Shown in pieces: positions 1-6,799 of a stretch of 24,777 nt of DNA. Position numbers and translations under genes: made by a program. Location: NCBI GenBank assembly GCA_964484145.1, contig CAZAED010000019.1:1-24777 (forward strand), written 5' to 3'. This stretch comes from JAEUSF01 sp964484145 (GTDB taxonomy: Bacteria; Patescibacteriota; Doudnabacteria; UBA920). Each line of letters opens with the position of its first letter. Position 1 is the first letter of the stretch. A model generated the notes under the pieces. It made no database searches, was not told the origin of the DNA, and worked only from the letters and a program-made list of their open reading frames with translations.

Positions 1-1
1 T

Positions 2-1177
2 ATAGGTGTATTTTTTGGCAGCGGGAGTGTGGAACATGACATTTCCATTATTACCGCGAACTTAATTATAAACGGACTGAAAGGTTTGGGGTATTCGGTG
101 ACTCCGGTTTATATTACTAAGCAGGGGAAGTGGATGCTTGGGGAAGAGCTTTCAAATCTTAAATTATTTTCAGATCCCAATAAAAAGGCAGAGGATGAAT
201 CATCATTCGCCGAATACTACATTGACCTAGAGGAGTCGGTTGGGAAAATGGTGTTTAAGAAAAAGGGGATATTTGGTAAATCTATTACAATAGATTTAGC
301 TTTTCCTGCGCTTCATGGAACATATGGAGAAGACGGAACTATACAAGGACTATTTGAAATGTTTGGGCTGCCTTATGTTGGTTGTGGAGTGCCCGCGTCT
401 TCGATTGCGATGGATAAAGTTTTAACCAAGCAGATGTATATAGTGAATAATATTCCGACAACTAAATTTATACACTTCTTTAAAAAAGATTGGGATGAAG
501 ATAAAAATAAAGTTATTAATTCTGTAAAACAAACGTTAAAGTTTCCCGTATTTATAAAGCCGGTACACTTAGGTTCCAGTATTGGCATTGGAAAGGTTAA
601 GGACGAAAAAGAACTGGAACAAAAAATAGAGGTTGCTATGTACTATGACCACAAAGTAATAGTAGAGGAAGCGGTGGAAAATTTAATGGACGTAACTTGC
701 TGTGTCATAGGAAACAATTCTCCCAAGGCATCGCTACTTCAAGAGTCGGTTTACACAGAAGACCTTTTTGATTTTAACGACAAGTATATTTCAGATGGCG
801 GGGCGCAAACCGGCAAAGCGCAAAATAAAATGGTTATTCCTGCTCGTGTAGACACGCAGCTAACTAAAAAAATACAAGACACGGCAGTGCAGGTTTATAA
901 AGCAGTAGAATGCACAGGCATAGCCCGTGTAGATTTCTTGCTCGACAAACAAACTAAAATGTTTTACGCCAACGAAATTAACCCGCTGCCTGGGACTCTG
1001 TATCACCACCTTTGGAAAGCAAGCGGAGTTGAACTTAATGAACTTTTAAAGCTGTTAATACAGTTTGCGGAAGAAAAATATAAAGAAAAACGCAGTGTGA
1101 ATTTTTCTTTTGAATCCAGCGTGCTTAAGGGCTTTGGGGGAGGTAAGGGGAAATTGACCAAGATTGATCAAAATTAA
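2..1177 (+). CDS. ddl: D-alanine--D-alanine ligase, 5'-partial
   Basis: Joins two D-alanines with ATP to make the dipeptide used in peptidoglycan precursors; cytoplasmic ATP-grasp enzyme. The frame is open from base 2 and reads IGVFFGSGSVEHDIS, the usual Ddl N-terminus, so the GTG at 29 is an internal valine codon and the true start lies before the window. Visible motifs: EHDIS near the start, HGTYGEDGTIQG, the ATP-grasp segment FIKPVHLGSSIGIG, the omega-loop DKYIS, and ARVDFLL followed by EINPLPGT. The Lys-Tyr in the omega-loop is what D-Ala-D-Ala enzymes carry, where D-lactate-type ligases have His. The metal loop EINPLPGTLYHHLW differs from the common EINTMPGFT, so this is a divergent member. 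A hairpin terminator follows at 1275. Confidence 0.93.
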   Translation: MGVFFGSGSVEHDISIITANLIINGLKGLGYSVTPVYITKQGKWMLGEELSNLKLFSDPNKKAEDESSFAEYYIDLEESVGKMVFKKKGIFGKSITIDLAFPALHGTYGEDGTIQGLFEMFGLPYVGCGVPASSIAMDKVLTKQMYIVNNIPTTKFIHFFKKDWDEDKNKVINSVKQTLKFPVFIKPVHLGSSIGIGKVKDEKELEQKIEVAMYYDHKVIVEEAVENLMDVTCCVIGNNSPKASLLQESVYTEDLFDFNDKYISDGGAQTGKAQNKMVIPARVDTQLTKKIQDTAVQVYKAVECTGIARVDFLLDKQTKMFYANEINPLPGTLYHHLWKASGVELNELLKLLIQFAEEKYKEKRSVNFSFESSVLKGFGGGKGKLTKIDQN

Positions 1178-1270
1178 ATAAGATTGACCAAGAATATTTA
1201 GTTTCATCTATATTACCTCATAACATCGTGGAACTGGTTATGAAAGCTAAGTGTTCAATATCAAACAACT

Positions 1271-1302
1271 AAAAAATCCTTAGCTTAGGCTAAGGATTTT
1301 TT
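1271..1302. terminator. Bidirectional intrinsic terminator
   Basis: Perfect stem ATCCTTAGC/GCTAAGGAT with a TTAG loop, flanked by an A run on the left and a T run on the right. It can end ddl transcription on the plus strand and the tRNA-Ser transcript on the minus strand. Confidence 0.85.
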
Positions 1303-1304
1303 AC

Positions 1305-1395
<91 letters not shown>

Positions 1396-1412
1396 GCGTC
1401 ACAACTTACTCC

Positions 1413-1451
1413 AGGCTTTTAAAATTAACTAAAAGTTAATTTCTTAAGCCT
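1413..1451. repeat. Long imperfect hairpin beside tRNA-Ser
   Basis: Inverted repeat AGGCTT..AAATTAAC (1413-1429) with GTTAATTT..AAGCCT (1435-1451), loop TAAAA. It lies just upstream of the tRNA on the minus strand, where the tRNA promoter would be expected. Function unknown. Confidence 0.6.
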
Positions 1452-1468
1452 TCCGCAGTTGTTCCTTT

Positions 1469-1530
1469 CCCCAAAAATCCGTGCTCGTTTCCTTAATGCT
1501 AAAGGAAACTCCGCTCCTAATTTTTTGGGG
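1469..1530. repeat. 62-bp two-tier hairpin upstream of HAD gene
   Basis: Outer arms CCCCAAAAA (1469-1477) and TTTTTGGGG (1522-1530) enclose inner arms GTTTCCTT (1487-1494) and AAGGAAAC (1502-1509) with a 7-base loop. It could be a structured RNA, a small mobile-element remnant, or a strand-independent terminator. An open frame starting at 1481 runs through it into the HAD gene, but this stretch looks non-coding. Confidence 0.6.
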
Positions 1531-1569
1531 CCCCCTAATTAATAACTTACCTATTATAACAAAAAGCGA

Positions 1570-1575
1570 TATAAT
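1570..1575 (+). promoter_or_regulatory. Putative -10 box for HAD gene
   Basis: Exact TATAAT ending 25 bases before the preferred ATG at 1601. The -35 candidate TTACCT, 16 bases upstream, is weak. Confidence 0.45.
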
Positions 1576-1600
1576 GCAATCGACTAGAAAGTTAAGAACT

Positions 1601-2272
1601 ATGTTTAATAAAACAAAACAAATCGCAGTATTGTTTGATATGGACGGAGTTGTTGTTAATAGTATGCCTTTTCATATTAAGGCATGGATTGGGTTTGCTA
1701 AGCAGTATGGGTTTAAAATTAGTAAGGCTACTGTGCTGCATAAATTTAGTGGGCGGGTGAACAAAGAAATTTTAGAATATTTATTTAAACAGAAGCTTTC
1801 TGCCTCGCAGTTACGTAAATTTATAAATGAAAAAGAAAATTATTATAGGAATTTATTCAAACATAAAGCCAAGCCAACCTTAGGCCTAATAAAATTTTTA
1901 GAAGAGCTAAAAAGGGCTAAAATACCAACTGTTTTAGCAACAGCTGGACCGCCTGAAAATGTGGATTTTATTTTACAGGTGACCAAGACAAAAAAATATT
2001 TTAAAAAAGTGGTCAATGCTTCCCATGTATTAAATGGTAAGCCACACCCAGAAATATTTTTAAAAGCGGCAAAATTAGCTAAAATAAATCCTAAATATTG
2101 CGTTGTCTTTGAAGACGGAATGTTGGGTATACAAGCAGCCAGACGCGCCGGCATGAAAGTGGTCGGGGTTGCTACCGCACACTCTTTTAAAGAATTGCAG
2201 CATTCAGATTTAACTATAAAAAATTTTAAGAATGTGTCCTTAAAAAAAATTTACGCTTTGTTTGAAATATGA
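1601..2272 (+). CDS. HAD-superfamily hydrolase, beta-phosphoglucomutase-like
   Basis: Likely a phosphatase or phosphomutase on a small phosphorylated metabolite; the substrate cannot be read from sequence. From the ATG at 1601 (223 aa) the HAD motifs are in order: FDMDGVV with nucleophile Asp13 and acid/base Asp15, a helical cap, motif II LATAGPP, motif III Lys in GKPHPEIF, and motif IV FEDGMLGIQAA. The open frame extends back to 1481, but those 40 residues cover a hairpin and lack family similarity; the ATG at 1601 puts the DxD motif at the normal distance from the N-terminus and leaves room for the TATAAT at 1570. ATG 1574 is a less likely alternative. No clear Shine-Dalgarno sequence. It converges on the regulator at 2360. 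Confidence 0.85.
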   Translation: MFNKTKQIAVLFDMDGVVVNSMPFHIKAWIGFAKQYGFKISKATVLHKFSGRVNKEILEYLFKQKLSASQLRKFINEKENYYRNLFKHKAKPTLGLIKFLEELKRAKIPTVLATAGPPENVDFILQVTKTKKYFKKVVNASHVLNGKPHPEIFLKAAKLAKINPKYCVVFEDGMLGIQAARRAGMKVVGVATAHSFKELQHSDLTIKNFKNVSLKKIYALFEI

Positions 2273-2359
2273 GTTTTGAGGAAAATAAATTAAATCAAGA
2301 TTCGTTAAATTTACACCTACAGCTTGCGGCAAGTTAGAAGTGAAGAGTAAAAACCCTTT

Positions 2360-3223
2360 TTAACCAAAAGAATTTTTAATTTCGTTTAAAAATTCTCTAA
2401 ATTCACTAAATTTTTTACCGTATTTATTTTCTATATTTACAGCTTTCCAACCGACTCCTCCTAAGGCAATAAAGGGTTTGGCTTTACCTAAATGGCTGTG
2501 TAAAGTTTCTAAATAATTTAATTCATTAGTTTTTGAAAAGCTTTTAGTCAGGCATAAGATTTTGGCCTGATTTTTTTTAACGGCCAAAGCCGCTTGTTCG
2601 GCTGGTGTGTTTATACCTAAAATAATTGGGCGCCAGCCTTGTTGTTTTAAAAGTAAGTGCAGAAGCAGTAAAGGGATTTCATGGTGTTCGTCTTTTACGC
2701 AGGCAAGTATGGCCATCGGGGAGTTTGCTTTTATTATTGGCAACATCCGGTCTAGTCTTAGCAAGTCGGAGCGGAGTAAAAAAGTCATTCGGTGTTCTTC
2801 GTAAATATTTAAATGACCATTTCTCCAAGCTTGCCCGATTTTGACCAATACAGGCAAAATTATTTCCTCGATTATTTCTAAAAGCCCTACGCCCATTAGC
2901 AACTGTTCCTCAAGAATATTTTTAGAGGAAAGGCTAGTGTTGGAATACAAAAAGAAATAGTAGCCTTGCCAGTCTAACTTTTTTTGAGCCGATCTTTTTT
3001 TACTAAGCCTGTTTAAAATATAAGAGCGCCCTGCCAAATTTTTTTGTTTGGAAATAAACGCGGCTATTGAGTCGGCATTTACTCGGCGGTGCCCACCCGC
3101 GGTTTTCTCGGCCTTTAAAAGGTTTTTGTCCACCCAGCGTTTTATGGTTGAAGCATTTACTTTTAGTAATTTGGCTAATTCCGGGGCTGAGTAGTAGTCT
3201 TTTGAATTTGTGGTAATTTTCAT
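2360..3223 (-). CDS. MerR-type regulator with cobalamin-binding fold (CarH/LitR-like)
   Basis: Predicted transcription regulator of 287 aa in the CarH/LitR arrangement. Residues about 9-60 form a MerR/excisionase winged HTH (YYSAPELAKLL, STIKRWVDK, GGHRRV). Residues about 105-160 form a helical bundle containing W133, nine residues, then E143-H144: the W-x9-EH motif that contacts adenosylcobalamin in CarH photoreceptors. Residues 170-285 fit a B12-binding Rossmann domain: E179-x-H181 offers a lower-ligand histidine, followed by QQGWRPIILG and G255-G256. Against the usual ExHxxG...SxL...GG pattern, Gly is Pro184 and the SxL position reads TKS (226-228), so cobalamin binding is probable but unproven. 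It may be light- or B12-responsive. It is divergent from the FAS1 gene and has a 9-bp tandem repeat just before its start. Confidence 0.8.
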   Translation of the reverse strand: MKITTNSKDYYSAPELAKLLKVNASTIKRWVDKNLLKAEKTAGGHRRVNADSIAAFISKQKNLAGRSYILNRLSKKRSAQKKLDWQGYYFFLYSNTSLSSKNILEEQLLMGVGLLEIIEEIILPVLVKIGQAWRNGHLNIYEEHRMTFLLRSDLLRLDRMLPIIKANSPMAILACVKDEHHEIPLLLLHLLLKQQGWRPIILGINTPAEQAALAVKKNQAKILCLTKSFSKTNELNYLETLHSHLGKAKPFIALGGVGWKAVNIENKYGKKFSEFREFLNEIKNSFG

Positions 3224-3232
3224 ATTTTAAAA

Positions 3233-3250
3233 TGCACGTTTTGCACGTTT
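3233..3250. promoter_or_regulatory. Tandem 9-bp direct repeat, candidate operator
   Basis: TGCACGTTT occurs twice head to tail (3233-3241, 3242-3250). It lies 10 bases before the regulator start, at about the predicted +1 of the regulator promoter, and it supplies the -35 candidate of the divergent FAS1 promoter. One bound protein could control both directions. The 9-bp period differs from the roughly 11-bp repeats I recall for Thermus CarH. Confidence 0.5.
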
Positions 3251-3269
3251 TAATAATAACAGTTAATAT
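3241..3269 (+). promoter_or_regulatory. Candidate promoter of FAS1-DUF378 genes
   Basis: TTGCAC (3241-3246), 17 bases, TAATAT (3264-3269). A weak match; the -35 lies within the tandem repeat and the whole element overlaps the opposite promoter. Confidence 0.35.
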
Positions 3270-3281
3270 ATATTTAATCAA
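3253..3281 (-). promoter_or_regulatory. Promoter of the CarH-like regulator
   Basis: On the minus strand TTGATT (3276-3281), a 17-base spacer, and TATTAT (3253-3258): 4/6 and 5/6 to the sigma70 consensus. Predicted start of transcription falls in the tandem repeat, which suggests autorepression. Confidence 0.6.
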
Positions 3282-3332
3282 CAAGTAATCGAAATCTATT
3301 TGAATAAATGGGTTTTAAGAAAGGAATATAAT

Positions 3333-3734
3333 ATGTCAAATATTATAGAAACAGCAATTTCCGCAGGAAAATTTAATACTCTGGCTCTAGCAGTCAAAGC
3401 AGCCGGCTTAGTAGAAACATTGTCCGGGCCAGGGCCTTTTACGGTTTTTGCCCCAAGCGACGAAGCTTTTGAAAAGCTTCCGGAAGGTACCGTGGAAAAT
3501 TTACTCAAAGACAAGGAAAAGTTAACCGCGGTTTTAACCTATCATGTGGTCTCCGGAAAAGTAATGGCAGCCGACGTAGTTAAATTAACCTCAGCAAAAA
3601 CATTGCAGGGCAGTAGTCTTTCGGTAAGCACAGATGATGGCGTCATGGTCGACAGCGCCAATGTTGTACAGACTGATATTGTATGTGATAACGGAGTTAT
3701 TCACGTTATAGATTCGGTCTTAATGCCTAGTTAA
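3333..3734 (+). CDS. Fasciclin (FAS1) domain protein
   Basis: Single FAS1 domain of 133 aa, a fold used for adhesion or ligand binding in many bacteria. Diagnostic segments: the H1-like GPFTVFAPSDEAFEKLP (about residues 33-49), then YHVVSGKVMAADV, and the H2-like GVIHVIDSVLMPS at the C-terminus. There is no signal peptide or membrane segment, so unlike many FAS1 proteins it is predicted cytoplasmic or exported by an unusual route. The frame is open back to a TTG at 3300, but the ATG at 3333 has an AAGGA Shine-Dalgarno at 3321 and starts exactly at the domain. It is followed 26 bases later by the DUF378 gene, likely one operon, and is divergent from the CarH-like regulator. Confidence 0.9.
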   Translation: MSNIIETAISAGKFNTLALAVKAAGLVETLSGPGPFTVFAPSDEAFEKLPEGTVENLLKDKEKLTAVLTYHVVSGKVMAADVVKLTSAKTLQGSSLSVSTDDGVMVDSANVVQTDIVCDNGVIHVIDSVLMPS

Positions 3735-3760
3735 TAATTAATAATTAAAATTTTAAATTT

Positions 3761-3967
3761 ATGAAAAATCTTAGCGCAATAGATATGTTGGTTTTAGCTC
3801 TTATAATAGTCGGGGGTTTAAATTGGGGTTTGGTAGGTTTCTTTAATTTCGATTTAGTCGCCACAATTTTTGGTCCAATGTCTATGTTATCTCGCATAGT
3901 TTACGGACTAGTAGGGGTTTCCGCCCTATATCAGGCTATAACTTTTACTTCGTTGCAGAAAAAGTAA
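3761..3967 (+). CDS. DUF378 small membrane protein
   Basis: 68-aa inner-membrane protein of the DUF378 family (function unknown). Two hydrophobic segments at about residues 8-30 and 42-62; the family signature GGLNWGLVGFFNFDLVATIFG lies between them, followed by YGLVGVSALYQ. It is close behind the FAS1 gene and ahead of a strong hairpin, so it probably ends a two-gene operon. Confidence 0.88.
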   Translation: MKNLSAIDMLVLALIIVGGLNWGLVGFFNFDLVATIFGPMSMLSRIVYGLVGVSALYQAITFTSLQKK

Positions 3968-3973
3968 AAATAG

Positions 3974-4018
3974 CCCAAATTAAACCACCCGTATTTTGCG
4001 AGGTGGTTTTAATTTGGG
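3974..4018 (+). terminator. Strong hairpin terminator after DUF378 gene
   Basis: Arms CCCAAATTAAACCACC and GGTGGTTTTAATTTGGG around a 12-base loop. No clean T tail follows the full stem, but the inner stem AAACCACC/GGTGGTTT is followed by a T-rich stretch. Confidence 0.65.
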
Positions 4019-4102
4019 TAAATGTATGTATGCGTTAAAATAATGCTAAACTTAAAATAACTTTACTTTTTAACAACTTTTAAAGAGATTTACGCTAGCT
4101 TC

Positions 4103-4108
4103 TATAAT
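4103..4108 (+). promoter_or_regulatory. Putative -10 box of SOUL-TspO genes
   Basis: Exact TATAAT ending 18 bases before the ATG at 4127, which implies a leader of about 10-12 nt. The -35 region is weak. Confidence 0.5.
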
Positions 4109-4126
4109 TAACTATAGATTGAATTA

Positions 4127-4777
4127 ATGAATAAAAATATGAGTAACTTACTAATAGTTTTTGCAGTCATTATTGTTCTTTGGTCAATTTGGGGATTTTT
4201 TGGTTCTCGTGTTGAACAAACCAAGTACAGTTTGCTAGAGAAAAAAAATGGCTATGAAATTCGGGAATATCCGGCGCATATTGTGGCGCAGACTGAGGCT
4301 AAAGGCTCTTTTGGGGAGGCTATGAATAGTGGTTTTAGTATTGTGGCGGGATATATTTTTGGTGGAAATATAAAGAAAGAGCCTATTGCCATGACCGCGC
4401 CTGTGCTGGCAGAACAAGGAGAAGCCAGGAAAGTTTCAGAAAACATTGCTATGACCGCTCCGGTTGTAGCAAAGACCGAAGGCGACTTGCTGACGATATC
4501 TTTTGGCATGCCAAGCTCTTATACGCTTGAAACGTTGCCAACCCCAAATGACCCGCGAGTTAAAATAGTTATGGTTCCCGCCAAGAAATATGCTGTGCTG
4601 CGGTTTTCAGGGTATCGTTCCAATGCCCGCATAAAAAAAATGCAAGAAAAATTGCTTTTGGCGCTCACCCGTGACAAAATAGAGGTACAGGGCAATCCGG
4701 CTTATGCTGGTTATAACGCACCTGGGACTCCACCCTGGATGACGCGAAATGAGGTTTTAGTGGAAATTATTAATTAA
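4127..4777 (+). CDS. SOUL-family heme-binding protein, membrane-anchored
   Basis: 216-aa member of the SOUL/HBP family, which binds heme or other tetrapyrroles. An N-terminal membrane segment (residues about 8-25) anchors it, with the domain following: YEIREYPAHIVAQTEAKG, then two near-copies of the IAMTAPV motif (about residues 87-93 and 107-113), ISFGMPSSYTLETLPTPNDPRV, and PPWMTRNEVLVEI at the end. ATG 4139 (residue 5) is an alternative start. The TspO-like gene follows 9 bases downstream, so the pair is probably co-transcribed; both families are linked to tetrapyrroles. The ligand in this organism is unknown. Confidence 0.88.
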   Translation: MNKNMSNLLIVFAVIIVLWSIWGFFGSRVEQTKYSLLEKKNGYEIREYPAHIVAQTEAKGSFGEAMNSGFSIVAGYIFGGNIKKEPIAMTAPVLAEQGEARKVSENIAMTAPVVAKTEGDLLTISFGMPSSYTLETLPTPNDPRVKIVMVPAKKYAVLRFSGYRSNARIKKMQEKLLLALTRDKIEVQGNPAYAGYNAPGTPPWMTRNEVLVEIIN

Positions 4778-4786
4778 TTTATTCTT

Positions 4787-5572
4787 ATGTTTAACAAAAT
4801 TTTTTCAAGCATTGTTTATGTCGCTATGGTGGCGGTTAATTTTTTGGCTAATGGTTTGCCTATAAATAACCGCTCTACAGGCGATATATCGGATGCCTAT
4901 CCTAATTTATTTGCGCCGGCAGGGCCGGCTTTTGCCATTTGGGGTTTAATTTATTTACTGCTTGGCGGGTATGTGCTGTATCAGTTTGTGAGAAAAGATA
5001 AAAAAACAGAAGAACTCTTCCAGAAAATTAATCCGCTTTTTATTGCCACCTCGCTGGCCAATATCTCTTGGATATTTGCCTGGCACTATGACTATATTGG
5101 TCTTTCAGTGTTTATTATGGCGACACTGCTCATTCTCCTTATAAAGATTGCAGACATTCTTCATGCAGAGCAATTTACGGCAATAGAAAAGCTTTTTGTC
5201 TGGGCGCCATTTAGTATTTACTTTGGCTGGATAACAGTTGCGTCAATTGCCAACATTAGTGTATTTTTGGTGAGCATTGGTTGGAGCGGATTTGGGATTG
5301 CCGACTTTGTCTGGACGAGCATTATTCTTTTGGTTGGCGCGTTAATTGGAATCTTGCGAATACGCAAAGACAACAATATTGCCTATGGTCTGGTACTCGT
5401 TTGGGCATACTCATGGATACTTTTTAAACATATATCTGCTGGCGGTTTTAACCGACAGTACCCGAACATTATTGCTACTGTGATTGTATGTTTAGTTTTA
5501 TTTGGAGTCTTTATTGGGAGAATATTTATAAAAAAACTTTCAGACAACAAAGTCATTAGCAGTAAAGTTTAA
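4787..5572 (+). CDS. TspO-related tryptophan-rich sensory protein (long form)
   Basis: 261-aa polytopic membrane protein with about seven or eight hydrophobic helices. It matches the long TspO/MBR-like group by ISDAYPNLFAPAGPAF and IWGLIYLLLGGYVLYQ (residues about 33-67), SWIFAWHY, the PFSIYFGWITVASIANIS segment and WAYSWILFKH. Classical TspO has about 160 aa and five helices and binds porphyrins or cholesterol; this longer family is less understood, so porphyrin binding is inference. Its position directly behind a SOUL protein gene supports a tetrapyrrole or stress link. The malic enzyme gene starts 45 bases downstream. Confidence 0.8.
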   Translation: MFNKIFSSIVYVAMVAVNFLANGLPINNRSTGDISDAYPNLFAPAGPAFAIWGLIYLLLGGYVLYQFVRKDKKTEELFQKINPLFIATSLANISWIFAWHYDYIGLSVFIMATLLILLIKIADILHAEQFTAIEKLFVWAPFSIYFGWITVASIANISVFLVSIGWSGFGIADFVWTSIILLVGALIGILRIRKDNNIAYGLVLVWAYSWILFKHISAGGFNRQYPNIIATVIVCLVLFGVFIGRIFIKKLSDNKVISSKV

Positions 5573-5617
5573 TAAATGTTAATAATTTGTATTGTTTGTA
5601 AGAACTTATAAACAAAT

Positions 5618-6754
5618 ATGTTTGATGAAACAAATAAAAAAGCATTAGAGCTTCATAAACAACTTGGTGGTAAGCTTTCGGTTTCAAGTAAAGTTCCTAT
5701 TTTAACAAAAGAGGAACTTTCTTTAATTTATACGCCCGGAGTGGCGGCGGTTTGTAGTGAGATTGTTAAGGATCCATCGCTGGCTAAAGTTTACACTATT
5801 AAAAATAACACGGTGGCGGTTATTACCGACGGTAGTGCAGTTTTAGGCCTTGGGAATTTAGGGCCTTTGGCTGCTTTGCCGGTTATGGAAGGTAAGTGCG
5901 CGCTCTTAAAAGAATTTGCAGGTGTAGATGCTTTTCCAATTTGTTTGAACACTCAAGACACAGAAGCAATTATTACCACTATAAAAAATATAGCCCCCGT
6001 GTTTGGCGCAATACTTTTAGAAGACATTTCCGCGCCAAGGTGTTTTGAAATAGAAGAGCGGCTTAAAAAGGAGTTAGAAATTCCAGTAATGCATGACGAC
6101 CAACACGGCACAGCGGTAGTAGTTTTAGCCGGGCTTATAAACTCCATGAAACTAAAAAATGTTTCAAAGGAAGAAATAAAAATAGTAGTAAACGGAGCAG
6201 GTGCGGCCGGCACAGCAATTGCCAAACTATTACAAAGTTACGGTTTTAAAAATTTGGTAGTTTGTGATAGCAAAGGATCAATTAGTAAACATCGCAAAGA
6301 CTTAAACAATCATAAAGCTCAACTAGCCAACATTTGCAACTGTGAAGTTGAAGGTGATCTTGAAAGTACATTAAAAGGGGCAGATGTTTTTATAGGCGTG
6401 AGCGTGAAAAATATTTTAAGTTCGGCGATGGTGCAAAAAATGAACAAACAGCCAATAATTTTTGCACTCGCAAACCCGGAGCCGGAAATTAATCCGGAAG
6501 TCGCAAAGCAGGCCGGGGCGTTTATTGTAGCCACCGGAAGGTCCGATTACCCAAACCAGTTAAACAACCTACTTTCTTTTCCGGGAATATTTAGGGGGTT
6601 GTTAGACAGCGGAGTTAAAAAAATTACAAATCAAATGTTAATTAAAGCCGCAGAAAATTTGGCAGGCTATACGAAAGAAGTATCGGTGACTAATATTCTG
6701 CCTAATCCTTTAGATAGAGGAGTGGCAAAGGTAGTTTCTGGGAGTATTGAATAA
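5618..6754 (+). CDS. Malic enzyme, probably NAD-dependent
   Basis: Oxidatively decarboxylates malate to pyruvate and CO2. At 378 aa it is the short bacterial form with no phosphotransacetylase domain. Seen: YTPGVA with catalytic Tyr38, PVMEGKCALLKEF with Lys93, metal ligands in LLEDISAP (E135, D136) and HDDQHGTA (D160, D161), and a Rossmann loop NGAGAAGTA. The second strand ends VVCDSKG; an acidic residue there usually favours NAD over NADP. Downstream by 45 bases is an aspartate ammonia-lyase gene on the same strand, suggesting a route from amino acid to pyruvate. Confidence 0.93.
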   Translation: MFDETNKKALELHKQLGGKLSVSSKVPILTKEELSLIYTPGVAAVCSEIVKDPSLAKVYTIKNNTVAVITDGSAVLGLGNLGPLAALPVMEGKCALLKEFAGVDAFPICLNTQDTEAIITTIKNIAPVFGAILLEDISAPRCFEIEERLKKELEIPVMHDDQHGTAVVVLAGLINSMKLKNVSKEEIKIVVNGAGAAGTAIAKLLQSYGFKNLVVCDSKGSISKHRKDLNNHKAQLANICNCEVEGDLESTLKGADVFIGVSVKNILSSAMVQKMNKQPIIFALANPEPEINPEVAKQAGAFIVATGRSDYPNQLNNLLSFPGIFRGLLDSGVKKITNQMLIKAAENLAGYTKEVSVTNILPNPLDRGVAKVVSGSIE

Positions 6755-6799
6755 TTTTTATATTGAGAGTACTATGAAATTAATTAATATCAACAAACT

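Noticed and set aside
29..40. GTG at 29 as the start of ddl
   Set aside because: The frame is open to base 2 and encodes the conserved Ddl N-terminus, so the gene begins outside the window.
1481..1600. N-terminal 40 residues of the HAD open frame
   Set aside because: They cover half of a perfect hairpin, lack family similarity, and an ATG at 1601 puts the DxD motif in the normal place.
4235..4509. Minus-strand frames inside the SOUL gene
   Set aside because: Overlap a well-supported gene and lack start signals or motifs.
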